DNA of 64,000 nucleotides from Theobroma cacao (GCF_000208745.1 NC_030850.1:20482725-20546724); one strand, 5' to 3'. Positions 1-10,599 are shown, numbered from the stretch's first letter. Made by a program: numbers and translations. Notes: generated by a model from the sequence alone, not told the origin.

Positions 1-1880
1 GAAATGGATCAAAATGGCTTATGCCTGAAGCATGTAAAATCGATATGAATAAAAGACATTGACCTTCGAAAATGAAAAAGAAGGAATCAGGAATCCACTT
101 CAAAAGAGCCTAGTGTTGAGCTTGCTCTAAAAAAGCCCATTGCCCCTGAAGAGGTACAAGCCCATGAAAAGAAAACCGACCCCAAGAGTATCGAGATTTC
201 CATTTCATATTTTAATGTGATTTAAGATCGGAATGAGATGATCATCGATGATGCTTTTGCACTCTCAATTACTCATGAGATTATAAATGATGATTATGAA
301 CTGTGATCTATTATCGAATGTTGTCAAAGGCAAGATTGACCTAAGTGGGAGGAAGCAATCAGGCTGAATTGGCTTTTTTAGCTAAACGAGAGATTTTTAG
401 GCTTGTATCTCAAACCCTTAACAATGTAAAGCCCATTGGATGCAAGCGGATCTTTATTCGAAAATGAAATGAAAAAAATGAGGTCGAGAGGTATAAAGCC
501 TGACTCGTTGCCCAAGGCTTTATCAGATACTTGGGATTAATTATGATGACATGTATTCACTCTGTGATGGATATGATGACCTTTCGTTTCCTTATTAGCC
601 TAGTAGTTTCTGAAAAACAAGAAATGTGCCTTATGGACGTTGTGACGGCATATCTATGTGGTTCATTAGACTCCAATATTTATATGAAAATTCTCAAGGG
701 ATTCAAAATGCCTGAAGCATACATTCCTTGCAACTTATTCTCAATAAAGTTACAATGATCTTTGTACGAGTTAGAAAAATCTGACCACATGTGGTATTAA
801 TGCTTAAGTGAATACCTAATTAAGGAAAGGTACAAAAATGATCCTATCTTCCCATGCGTGTTTATTAAGAAATCGAAAATCAGATTTGCTATGATAGTAG
901 TTTATGTCGACAATATGAAGTTGATTGGAACTCCAAAAGTGTTATATAAAACTGTTGAAAATTTGAAAAGGGAGTTTGAAGTTAAAGATTTGGGTAAAGC
1001 CAAACTTTGTCTTGGTTTAGAGCTTAAGCACAAAGCAAATATAATACTTGTCCATTAGTCAACATACATTGAGAGATTGCTTAAATGTTTCAACATGAGC
1101 AAGGCTCACCCATTGAGCACCCCTATGGTTGTAAAGTCTTTTAATCCCCAAAAGGACTTGTTTAGTCCTAGAGAACTTGATGAGGAGATACTTGGTCTTG
1201 AAGTACCATATCTAAATATAATTGGGTCTTTGATGTACTTGGCACAATGTATAAAATTGATATCGCTTTTGTGGTAAATTTATTGGCACGTTTTATTTTT
1301 GAGCCAACTTAGAGACACTAGACTAGAATAAAAACATATTTTTCGTTATCTTCGAGGAACCATAGATTTGGGATTATATTATTCCAAGGATTCCACTAAC
1401 TCTGGTTTTGTTGATCCACTAATGCAGGATATAAATCTAATCCGCATAAGGCTCGCTCTTAAACAGGTTATTTATTTTGCTATAACGGCACCACCATTTC
1501 TTGGCACTCTACTAAGCAAACGTTAGTAGCTAATCCTCTAACCACTTTGAGATTATCACTCTATATCAAGTCGTTATAATGCATATTCATAATTCTTATT
1601 GTTTAACACCGGTTACAATTTTTTCTATTATAATTTATGAAGATAATGCTGCTTGTGTTGTACAAGTCAAGAAAGAATATATTAAAGGTGATAGGACTAA
1701 GCATATCTCGTTGAAATTTTTCTACACTCACAAACTCTAGGAAAGTCAACAAGTTGACATGAAATAGATTCACTCCATCAATAATCTTAAAGATCTTTTT
1801 ACCAAATCATTGTTAATGTCAACATTTGAGAAATTAGTATATGGCATTAGAATGCGGCAAGGCAACAAGGTGCAAGATTG
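1..1880 (+). pseudogene. Ty1/copia pol remnant (integrase end, reverse transcriptase, RNase H)
   Basis: Broken copia polyprotein. The frames at 330-530 resemble the region leading into reverse transcriptase (a KWEEAIR-like stretch). Positions 531-758 read SLVVSEKQEMCLMDVVTAYL, a typical copia RT core with MDV-TAYL, and 858-1058 contain the active-site box as YVDN instead of YVDD. Positions 1077-1277 carry the following STPM...GSLMYLA segment. RNase H-like pieces follow to about 1850 (EDNAACV, then GDRTKHISLKFFYTH near 1640-1730). Many stops and frame changes separate the pieces, so it cannot make a working enzyme. The family is clear from the order of motifs; the exact copia lineage is not. 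The 5' part lies outside the window. Confidence 0.9.
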
Positions 1881-1937
1881 ATTTGCCCTCGGAATGGCAA
1901 AGTATCAAATACTCTAGAAATGGTAAACCTTAGAAGT

Positions 1938-2175
1938 GGCAATATGGCTTAATTGAAGGGAGCAATTATGGACTATGCACTGTAATCTTTTTTTCCTTCT
2001 GATTAGTTTTGTCCCACTAGGTTTTTTTGGCTTAAAATTTTTAATGAGGTAGTCCACAAATGGCAATATGGCTCAATTGAAGGGGAGCAATTATGGACTA
2101 TACACTGTATTCTTTTTTCTTTCTGATCGATTGTTGTCTCACTGGTTTTTTTGGCTTAAGGTTTTTAATAAAGTA
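1938..2175 (+). repeat. Tandem duplication (period about 124 bp) in the 3' noncoding part of the copia element
   Basis: The segment starting GGCAATATGGCT at 1938 is repeated from 2062. Each copy contains GGGAGCAATTATGGACTATG, a purine-rich tract, then the GTCCCACT..GGTTTTTTTGGCTTAA stretch that commonly lies between the pol stop codon and the 3' LTR of plant copia elements. Confidence 0.8.
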
Positions 2176-2492
2176 ATATAACAGACATTTAAGGAAAAGT
2201 GCTATGAATATATGTGAATATCCATTGTATTTTATAACATCCAATGTATCTCTCTGTATCCAATGTACATATTTATATTGAGACATTTCTATCTCTTGGT
2301 TTTATTCAGTGCATGTGAATTTTTATTTACTAAGTTCATCTTCTCTATTTATGTAAATTCATTTCCCTTTCATCTATGTGTGCCTATAAATAAAGGTATT
2401 GTAGTATATGGTAGATATATTGGAATAAGAAATGAAATAGAAGATCTTCTTATATTCGTACTACTTCTTTCTAATATTCTCTTTTAAAATTA
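2176..2492 (+). mobile_element. Copia 3' LTR (interrupted near its end by the MULE)
   Basis: AT-rich sequence downstream of pol with a TATAAATAAAGG motif near 2385, as expected for an LTR promoter or R region. The last few bases of the LTR probably resume at 10600 (TATTTTACAATA) on the far side of the MULE. The left LTR boundary was not determined. Confidence 0.6.
2484..2492. repeat. Left 9-bp target-site duplication of the MULE
   Basis: TTAAAATTA directly precedes the first base of the left inverted repeat and recurs at 10591-10599 directly after the right one. Nine base pairs is the standard duplication length for Mutator-like elements. The sequence is AT-rich, so the match is supportive, not decisive. 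Confidence 0.7.
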
Positions 2493-2660
2493 GGGCATTT
2501 TTTTAACCTTTAAAAATAACGTGTTTTCGTAAATAACCCTCGAGATAACTGTTTTTAGCCACCAGAATAGATTTTGGGACAAAAATGCCCTTAATGAGCC
2601 GTATTCGTTAGCATGCACTCTCAAACAGGCTGAAAATAGGAGAAAAAAATAAATATGCAA
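2493..2660. repeat. Left terminal inverted repeat of the MULE
   Basis: Starts GGGCATTTTTTTAACC. The stretch TTTTTAGCCA ... GACAAAAATGCCCTTAA (about 2555-2604) matches the complement of the right end (TTTTTAGCCA ... GACCAAAATGCCCTTAA), and AACGTGTTTTCGTAAATAA matches AAGGTGATTTTAGATATAA. A purine-rich GAAAATAGGAGAAAAAAATA tract is also shared. The inner limit is approximate. Confidence 0.75.
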
Positions 2661-2989
2661 AGATTGGTTGTGCAAAATACCCTTTTTTTTTTCGAAGGTT
2701 GTGCAAAACAAAATAATGTTGCATGAGATGGGTTTTCAGAGATTTGAGACATGGCATTCAGATAATAGGAGAAGAGAGATATTAAATGGAACTAGGAACT
2801 GGTCGTCATGAATGGAAAGCTTGGCTAATGATGTGAAACCAAAAATCCTTGATACGGTGGTGAATTGAAAGGAGAAATATGTGAATTCAAAGCAGGAAAT
2901 GGTCTTGCTATAGCAGGCCATATGTTAGACGATTGTTGCAGGGCAGGGTTTAAAGTTTGTGAAACGTCATGTTTGGAATGTGTGACATA

Positions 2990-3480
2990 GCACCACTCAG
3001 AGTTGGTGAGACGCCATAGAGGGAATCTATGAGACCCCGGAGTTAAGAGTTGGTGACACGCCATGGTGGGAATCTGTGACACGACAGCGTTCAGAGTTGG
3101 TGAGACGCCATGGAGGGAATCTGTGACACACCAATGTTAAGAGTTGGTGACACAACATGGAGGGAATCTGTGACATGCCAGCATTTAGAGTTGGTGAGAC
3201 GCCATGGAGGGAATTTGTGACACACTAGAGTTAAGAGTTGGTGACACAGCATGGAGGGAATTTGTGACACGCCAGCGTTCAGAGTTCGTGAGACCCCATG
3301 GAGGGAATCTGTGACACGCCATGGAGGGAATCTATGACACGCCAACGTTCAGAGTTCGTGAGACGCCATGGAGGGAATCTGTGACATGCCAAAGTTCAAA
3401 GTTAGTGACACGCCATGGAGGGAAGCTGTGACACGCTAAAGTTCAGAGTTGGTGACATGCCATGGTCATCGTTTAGAGTG
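2990..3480. repeat. Minisatellite array A (about 47-bp units)
   Basis: Roughly ten imperfect units, each reading CGCCATGGAGGGAATCTGTG, then ACACGCC and a GTTCAGAGTTGGTGAGA segment. GTGACACGCC is the complement of the core seen in arrays B and C. It lies between the left inverted repeat and the first exon of the DUF1985 gene. Open frames across it are products of the repeat. Confidence 0.9.
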
Positions 3481-3959
3481 TGTGACGTAGCAGTGCTTAA
3501 GCAGCTAACACGTCATGGTTTGAAATAGAGAGAGAAAAAAAAAACGGGTAATCGTTTGGACTTCCACTGAATTAATTCCCCTTTTTTAGAATAAATAAGA
3601 ATATTAGAAGGCCATTTTTCATTTTAAACAGTTATTATTCAGAATTTGTAACGTCTGTGTGATTCATTTCTCATTCCCGCCGGTATCGAAGTGTTCGAAA
3701 AGGCTCTTGGCAAGCGTAACGACACCACAGCACCAGCAAAAATGTCGGCCATGAATGAAGAGGTCAATGAGTCTCAAATTAAAACATTCTTGTGTTCGTT
3801 AATTTTTTTTTTTTTTTGGGTTTGTTTGATATGTTCGGGTTTTTTGTTTTATTTTGCAAATGTTTAGACTATGTTTTGTTGCTAGTTTGATGGTTGTTGG
3901 GGTTAAGTCGTAGTGGTTTTAGGGATTTTGGGTGTTTACCGTGTGACGCCATTGTTATT

Positions 3960-4235
3960 ATAGTTAGTTATTGGCGTGTGACAGCATTTTACTTGATATG
4001 CATGGCATGTGATAGCATTTTACTTGATATGCATGGCGTCTGATAGCATTTTACTTGATATGCATGGCGTGTCACAACATTTTACTTGTTATGGATGGCA
4101 TGTGATAGCATTTTACTTGATATGCATGGCGTGTCACAACGTTTAACTTGTTATGCATGGCGTGTCACAACATTTTACTTGCAATGCATGGCATGTCACA
4201 ACATTTTGCTTACAGTGCATGGCGTGTCACAACAT
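3960..4235. repeat. Minisatellite array B in intron 1 of the DUF1985 gene (31-bp units)
   Basis: About eight or nine units reading TATGCATGGCGTGTCACAAC followed by ATTTTACTTGA. The array sits inside the inferred intron 3763-4316, after a leader (GTTTGATGGTTGTTGGGGTT) that recurs in intron 8. Confidence 0.9.
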
Positions 4236-5685
4236 TTATTCCTTATTTATGTCTTCAGTGTACCTTGTTGCACATGACGACTTAACTCATTGGTGCATGT
4301 GTGCCATGTTTTGCAGATCCAGCGCAAACAATATGAGGATCTTGATAGTTTGCTGATCGTCTCAAGGGAGAAGTGGGCGTTCAACGTCGCAATTAACACC
4401 CACTGTAAGTGGTCGCAACTGTATTACATCACAAAGAATCTCCAACATAAGGGGGAGTACGATTCAGTTAAGCGTACCTACTTCGGAATGCTCCTGAACG
4501 TCTATCTACAAGGGTACTTTTGCTCTGGTCTCTTGCACAGCATCATGATTTACCGGATCACTGAGAGCCAATCAATGGACCACGAGCTATGGTTTGCCAT
4601 TGGCAAGAGCAAGGCGCGGCTATCAAAGTAGGAGTTTTGCCTCATCACCGGGCTGAAGTTTGGTCCAATGCCCGATGTATTCAGACGACTGTACAAGGTT
4701 GCTGCGGAGGGAATTCATGACAGATACTGGAACGGGCAAGAGAGCGTTAAGCTGCAGGCTTTGCTTAATACGTTCCGCAGGGGGAACTTCCAGCCATCAG
4801 GAGACGCGACCAAGATGGCACTCGTCTTGATAGCGAATAACATTTTATTTGGTCAAGACTACCGTAGACGGGTGACGCCTTTATTGCTGTCATTGATGGA
4901 GGACATCGACACTTGGAAAGTTTTCCCATGGGGGCACTATGTTTGGAAGCTGACCTTGGACTACCTTTTGAAGGGGTTCGAAGTGCCTGACTCAAGCGTG
5001 ACAAAGGAAACTCGGTTACGCTACAACAATTACGGATTCGCATAGGTGATACAAGTACTATCACGTAACATTTTTCAGTTTCCTTTTGAAAAAAAAATTT
5101 ATGGCTGCACTCGTTTATGATTTACGATCTAATAATGGTTACATTTGGCATGCAGTTATGGGCAATGGAGGCAATTCCTGCCCTCCAAAAAATAATTGCC
5201 CCATTTGGTTCGAAGGACAATGTCTACCCATGAATGTGCAGATGGGATTTCAATCAGAAGCCAAAAGACTTCTACAAGGCAATTCAAAAGTTAGAGTCAT
5301 CTGACCATGTGAGTGAACAGCTGCTAATTTTTACGTTATATTTGTATATTAATTTTCCTTTTTCGATAATGACAACATTTTATTTATTTTTTTGCAATTA
5401 TGGGCACTGGAGACTTTGGAACCCACCGCGGATGAGGCCCTCTAAGAGAATTTTGTGGACCTTGATGCCCCTTTATCGGAGGCCCACGAGTACGTGCCAA
5501 TAGGGCACATGGAGGATCAGTCGGATTGAGGCTTAGGAGCGAAGTAAAAAATGAGAAGCTTGAAGGAGAAAAGAGCCTCTGGTGGCACGAAGCGAATGCG
5601 CACCGTTGCTGCTTTAGTTGATGACCTGTCGGGCCCTGAGTTGATGGACGAAGGGGACGACCATGGTCAAGGCAGTGAACAGCCG

Positions 5686-6222
5686 GTAAGGACAATTGTA
5701 ACGGTTCTGTGTTCTCCAATTCCATATGTGATTATCGAATAACATTTCTGTGTTTGCAGTTGGACCATGCACCGACAGTTCCAGAACCACCCATCAGTCC
5801 TCCTCATATACAGAGTGGAAATGACCCGTCAGTAAGATCGATTCTAACGGTTTATGTTCTACATTCCCACATATGTTTATCGAGTAACACAGTAATTTCT
5901 ATAATTACAGTTTACGGAAGCGATTACAAGTCCTCAAGCACCGATCGGTCCGCCTCAATCGCAGGCAGCTAATGAACCGGCGGTAAGGATATTAAAGTTG
6001 TAATGGTTAATGTTCAACAATTCCATACATGATTATTGAATAACATGGTTATATATGTAATTGCAGTTTACAGAAGTGATGACAGGTCCTCAAGCATTGA
6101 TTGGTCCAACTCCACCGCAAACTGCTAACCAGCCGCCGGTTAGGATATTAAAGTTGTAACAGTTAATGTTCAACAATTCCATATATGATTATTGAATAAC
6201 ACAGTTATATATGTTATTGCAG
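5686..6222 (+). repeat. Tandem exon-intron units within the DUF1985 gene
   Basis: Four short introns (5686-5759, 5832-5910, 5983-6066 and 6139-6222; 74, 79, 84 and 84 nt) alternate with three exons of exactly 72 nt (5760-5831, 5911-5982, 6067-6138). The introns share GTAAGG or similar, a TAACGGTT/TTAATGTTC core, an ATTCCATATGTGATTATYGA segment and a T-rich acceptor. The last two 156-nt units align without gaps. By eye, their introns differ at about 7 of 84 positions but their exons at about 18 of 72. Confidence 0.85.
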
Positions 6223-6579
6223 TTGACCAAGTCGAGAACAATCAATGACGGAGCAGTCACTACCCGCCAGCTCCGACGAATCATGCGCAAGCATGAAAAA
6301 GAGATGTTGGAGCTGAAGGCTTCAATTCAGTCATTGAGTCTGACAATGCAGACGCTTGAGGACCGTATTGTTGGTTGGATTCTTGACGACCTTAAATCAC
6401 AAGTACGTTATTCTATCTTCGCTTGTATTTTGATGGTTTACATTTAGCAACTGTTTAGACTGCATTTTCTTGCTGGTTTGATGGTTTTTGGGGTTAAGTG
6501 GTAATGGTTTAACTAGTTTTTGGTCATTAGCAGGTTCAGACATTTGTATTATAGTTAGTTATTACCGTGTCAACCTTAA

Positions 6580-6910
6580 CGTGTGACAACATTTGACTTG
6601 ATATGCATGGCGTGTCACAACATTTTACTTGTTATTCATGGCGTGTCACAACGTTTGATTTTATATGCATGGTGTGTCAGAATATTTTGCTTCTTATCCT
6701 TAGCGTGTCATAATAATTTACTTGTTATGGATGGCGTGTCACAACGTTTAACTTGTTATGCATGGTGTGTCACAACATTTTACTTGTTTTGCATGGCGTG
6801 TGACAACATTTTACTTGATATGCACAACGTGTCACAACATTTTACTTATTTTGCATGGCGTGTGACAACATTTTACTTGATATGCATGGCGTGTCACAAC
6901 ATTTTACTGT
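6580..6910. repeat. Minisatellite array C in intron 8 of the DUF1985 gene (31-bp units)
   Basis: About ten units with the same consensus as array B (ATGCATGGCGTGTCACAACA, then TTTTACTTG). The intron (6403-6962) begins with about 150 bp that resembles the start of intron 1. Confidence 0.9.
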
Positions 6911-7121
6911 TTATGGTTTGTGGTATTTTATGAGTTAACTAACTGTTTTTCCAGTTTTGTAGGGCGATCCATCTCACGGTGCTGGTCTGGAGCACGATGA
7001 TGCTGATGATGGACAGCATCATGAACCTGGTGTTGACATTGAAGATGAGGTTCTTGGTGTTGACGGAGAGAACGTAACTCATGTCGATGACATCGTCGAT
7101 GAAGCTGTGGCAATGGATGTG

Positions 7122-9680
7122 ATTGCATTTACTGGAAAACACAATAAACTCAATCTTCGAGCACAATGTAAATGTTATGTCAATTACGGTTCAAATAAGA
7201 AATAAAGATATTCTAACCTTATTGCTGCAATGGCATGGTTGCATGGCAGTAAATCTATTTAGAACTCACAACATGAACACGTCTTCTTGGACAAGTTTAC
7301 AAGTCCGTCCATCTTCCTGTCTTTAACTTCGAACTCCACTCGATTGATAAGTTTAACTAGAAAGCGATGCGCATCATTGAACCTTTTGCTTAATTGCCTG
7401 GCAACCCAAGGGCTGAGGGGCGTGGTCACCTTGACGGCCTCTTCGTACCGTTCATGGAACCAATGCTGGAACATGTCTCTAATGAACGCGATCAAAACAG
7501 TGATCGACATTTGTCTTGCATGCTTCAAGCATGAGTTAACACATTCCGCAATGTTGGATATCATCATTTGGTATCGCCTTACCGGTGAACATGCACGTGC
7601 CCATTTCTCAAGCCTTATTCTCATAAGGTCCGCGTGGGCTCTCGGGTGAATCTGTTGTATCTGGTTCATATGTCTGTTAAAATCGGCCACCTTATAGCAA
7701 TCTCGAGCAAAGGTGAAAAGCATACAAACATCATCGTGCTTGAACTTGTTTTCAAAGTTTTTTTTCAAGTGGTAACCGCATAAACCATGGTGCGCTTCTG
7801 GGTATGCATTTTGGATTGCTTTCTTAATGCCGAGATGCTGATCAGAAATGAACATAGTGTTTTCAGGACAACCAACCGCATCACGCAGCTTGCTAAGAAA
7901 CCACGTCCACGAGTCTTTGTCCTCAACATGGCCGATGCCAAACGCAATTGGATATACGCACTCGTTCGCATCTTTGCATACAACGACAAACAGAACACCC
8001 TTGAACCTGCCTTTCAGATGTGTCGCATCAATTGCAACTATAAGACGCATTACATCCCTAAACCCCTGAATATAAGCCCCATATGACCAGAAATAATATT
8101 TGAATCTCTCTTCCTCATCAGTAGCTACTGCAGTCACTATGCTAGGATTTTCTTGTTCCAACATATAAAAATACGATGGTAGAAGTTGAAATGACTCCTC
8201 CGATGGACCGAAAACAAGCCTCTCCACATACTCCTTCGCTTGCCAAGCCTTACCATACAAGCATTTCAATCCCCATTGAACCCTCATCTTATAAATTATG
8301 TCCTTAGGTCTCAATGCTACTCCATTTGCCTGAAGCTTGTGTGACATAAGTTCACCAATCATCTTCGCACTCGTAGTTAGAAACCGCCCTTGTAAACCAT
8401 CAACAGTATAGATGTGTACTTTGTGGAATGTCCGAACTTGCCAATATTCTCCTCTATCAGGTACTTCGTTGCACGAACACTGAACTTGCATGCCTTGTCC
8501 TTGCAACCAACCTCATAACGAGCTTTACATGACCTTTTTACTCTTATCACAAACTTCTCTTTTGTAATCAACGTGCTCAAAGCTCGTTTCAACTCGGCCT
8601 TCTACGAAAACATTTTTGCTTTGTATAAGCGATCTTCGGCACATGTCAACTCCTCAATAGTAATTGTTTCGAAAGAGAACCTTTCTGCACCTGCAATTAC
8701 CCACGTACGAGATTTCCCTGCATTTCCCTTTTCCTGATCACTGTCATCGAGCAGTGTATCAAGGGAATGAATCCCGTTCTCACCAGCGATGGGGTTATTG
8801 TATATGGGGTCATCACACTGAACATCTCCTACATCAACACCTCTAACAGGTTCCGTTTCGCCTTCAACATTATTGCAAATTGGAATGTCACTATCATAAA
8901 GGCAGTCATCGTCTGAACTGTCATCTTGCGATTGTTCAAGCCCATCATCTGAAGAGTCATCAAATCTATCTTCATCTACAGCGAACAAATCCTCATTTCC
9001 CTCATCAAATGTAGTATTATCCTCCAGCGTCGCAGTGTCACCCTCTAACCTCACATTGTTGTCCTCAACTGTCGTATTATCATTTGACAATGACATTACA
9101 CACTCTACAGTTTCACCCGATTGTTGCATTTGTTCAAGAGAAGCAAGAAATTGGTTTGATGCACATCTTGATCGAAATTGTGCAGCCAACTGTTCTACGA
9201 ATGTCATCTGTCTATCGGGCTGCACAAACTCTTGTGCATACCTCAATTGCCATTGTTGTGGGTTACGGACCGAATGCTATGGTATATGTGAAGCATTGTA
9301 AATCTCATTTTGATTGAGTTGATTACCATGTTGTCCAACTTCTTCATGTGACATAACATTTGTTTGGCGCCCCTTAATGCTGACATACACAGTCGAAATA
9401 TTCCTCTATTCTAGCAAAATTAATGCAACATCCTCATCGTCCGTGATAATTGGCTGTGATAACTCTCTAGGTGTACTGATCAATGCATGTAACTCAATCT
9501 CGTCAATTTTTGAGTTTACCCCAACAACATCTTTAACCATCTTCAACCAGCTTCATCAAGCCCACAAATGACAAATCACTTCTAACCCCCCGCATTCGTG
9601 ACTCACCACCTTTGTAAATGCCATTCACCCACTGACCACCATGTCTTATCAAAAGTCGCACAATTGGAACCTCATTGAAA
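7122..9680 (-). pseudogene. MULE transposase (MuDR-type), inactivated
   Basis: Reading the - strand: an N-terminal segment (VPIVRLLIRHGGQWVNGIYK) near 9650-9580; an acidic linker (8602-9246); a MuDR N-terminal domain (VKRSCKARYEVGCKDKACKF) near 8570-8500; the DDE core with AIDATHLKG, FISDQHLGIKKA, GLCGYHLKKNF and SNIAECVNS; and a SWIM zinc finger, CSC at about 7270 plus CNH at about 7240. A short intron (7132-7217) then leads into SKCN, where homology stops at about 7121. Lesions: in-frame stops at 7259-7261 (inside the SWIM motif), 8602-8604, 9277-9279 and 9406-9408, and one-base shifts near 8463 and 9545. No clear start codon precedes the first conserved residues. The family normally recognises the element ends and moves it. 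Confidence 0.92.
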
Positions 9681-9709
9681 TTTAAAAAAAAATATTATCA
9701 ATCATTTTA

Positions 9710-10065
9710 CACAATACATGCCGTGATCAAAATTTTGTCAATCGTGTTGTTACATGCCATGCATATAACATAAAATGTTGTAACACGCCATGCATATCAA
9801 GTCAAATGTCATGACACGCCAATCATTGTAATTACTAACTCGTTAAACCAACAGCAGTGACACGCTAAAAACCCAAAAAACCATTTAACCCACGACACGC
9901 TAGGAGCAGCCGTGACACGTCAAAAACCCATAAATTCAGTTAACCCACGACACACCAGGAACAACCGTGACACGCTAACAACCCAAAAAACTAGTTAACC
10001 CACAACACGCTAGGAATAACCGTGACACACTAAAATAACTTTAACACATGTTATAGATGCATGGC
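9710..10065. repeat. Minisatellite array D on the 5' side of the transposase
   Basis: On the - strand this reads GATATGCATGGCGTGTTACA and related units, preceded by longer units containing GCGTGTCACGGTTATTCCTA and GGGTTAACTAGTTTTTTGGG. The 31-bp part is the same minisatellite as arrays B and C, in the same orientation relative to its gene. It may lie in a 5' intron or leader of the transposase. Confidence 0.85.
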
Positions 10066-10243
10066 GTGTAACAACTCTGGGCAATGTTTCTAATCCATCT
10101 TCTAATTTACACCAAATGTTTCAAAAATTTAAGTGTGTTGCAGAAATAAACCCAATAACAGGTACCTTGATGTCATCTCTACTATAGGGTTTGTTAATCT
10201 ACAACAATGTGGCCAGATGCCGAGAGATAGACCACAGTCCAAT

Positions 10244-10365
10244 GACGATGGTGCTCAACAGAGAGTTGAAAAAACTCATACAATTCAAAGATCTGAGAGA
10301 GCTGACAACGATGGTGCTCAACAGAGACTTGCTAGAGTTGAGACAGTTTAAAGAGTTGAGAAAGA
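10244..10365. repeat. 63-bp tandem repeat near the right end of the MULE
   Basis: GACGATGGTGCTCAACAGAG at 10244 recurs 63 bp later (10307). The repeat keeps an open frame on both strands, probably only because 63 is divisible by three. It may belong to the 5' leader of the transposase gene. Confidence 0.7.
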
Positions 10366-10429
10366 AAGATAACCGAGCCCAAATAGCTGGGCTCATTTAT
10401 TTTTAATTTTTTTCTATTTTCTCTCTAAC

Positions 10430-10590
10430 GGGAGGCAGATAGCTCAAACAGCTGAGCATTTATTTGAAACGATGTTTTTAAGGGCATTTTGGTCTACTCA
10501 TGCTTATTTTTGGCTAAAAATAGATAATTTTATATGAGTGATTATATCTAAAATCACCTTATCACGAGATCCTTTTCTCACAATTTTCTC
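10430..10590. repeat. Right terminal inverted repeat of the MULE
   Basis: On the - strand it starts GAGAAAATTGTGAGAAAAGG and continues through TTTTTAGCCA and GACCAAAATGCCCTTAA, matching the left end imperfectly. The outer base is directly followed by TTAAAATTA (10591-10599), the second target-duplication copy. Confidence 0.75.
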
Positions 10591-10599
10591 TTAAAATTA

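Larger units (their letters stand above)
3742..7204 (+). pseudogene. DUF1985-domain gene of the MULE, multi-exon, inactivated and 3'-truncated
   Basis: Inferred exons, all phase 0: 3742-3762, 4317-5054, 5156-5308, 5398-5685, 5760-5831, 5911-5982, 6067-6138, 6223-6402 and 6963-7204. Exon 2 encodes a DUF1985-like domain, with ELWFAIGKSKARLSK followed by EFCLITGLKFGPMPDVF. Exon 3 holds LWAMEAIPALQKIIAPFG and MCRWDFNQKPKDFY; exons 5-7 are proline-rich linkers; exon 8 looks like a coiled coil (RRIMRKHEKEMLELKASIQS); exon 9 is acidic. The last residues to the stop at 7202-7204 probably come from sequence beyond a deletion junction at 7121. In-frame stops occur at 4629, 5043, 5231, 5443, 5527 and 5545, and the exon 4 acceptor reads AA instead of AG at 5396-5397. 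The Ulp1-like protease domain that often follows DUF1985 is absent. Function is unknown. Confidence 0.75.
2493..10590. mobile_element. Mutator-like element (MULE) with transposase and DUF1985-type gene
   Basis: An 8098-bp unit bounded by imperfect terminal inverted repeats and a 9-bp target duplication. The left arm (+ strand) carries a multi-exon DUF1985 gene and the right arm (- strand) a MULE transposase; the two are convergent and meet near 7121. Minisatellite arrays lie just inside the left end, in two introns of the DUF1985 gene, and on the 5' side of the transposase. DUF1985 genes in plants often also encode an Ulp1-type (C48) protease and are known from MULEs of the Kaonashi type; no protease domain is left here. 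Both genes carry several stop codons, so the element is not autonomous today. Confidence 0.85.

Noticed and set aside
2825..3345. Minus-strand frames of about 85 codons with repeated MACHRFPPWR-type peptides
   Set aside because: They are translations of minisatellite array A, whose repeat length keeps short frames open; no start context or homology.
2990..3480. CRISPR-like array (regular repeats)
   Set aside because: Units are contiguous and imperfect with no unique spacers, and the DNA is eukaryotic; it is a minisatellite.
6583..6933. A 116-codon + strand frame and similar ones at 4086-4356
   Set aside because: They read through minisatellite arrays B and C inside introns; the peptide simply repeats the unit.
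10133..10406. A small gene with DDGAQQR repeats near the right end of the MULE
   Set aside because: Both strands are open because of a 63-bp tandem duplication; no splice or start evidence supports a gene.
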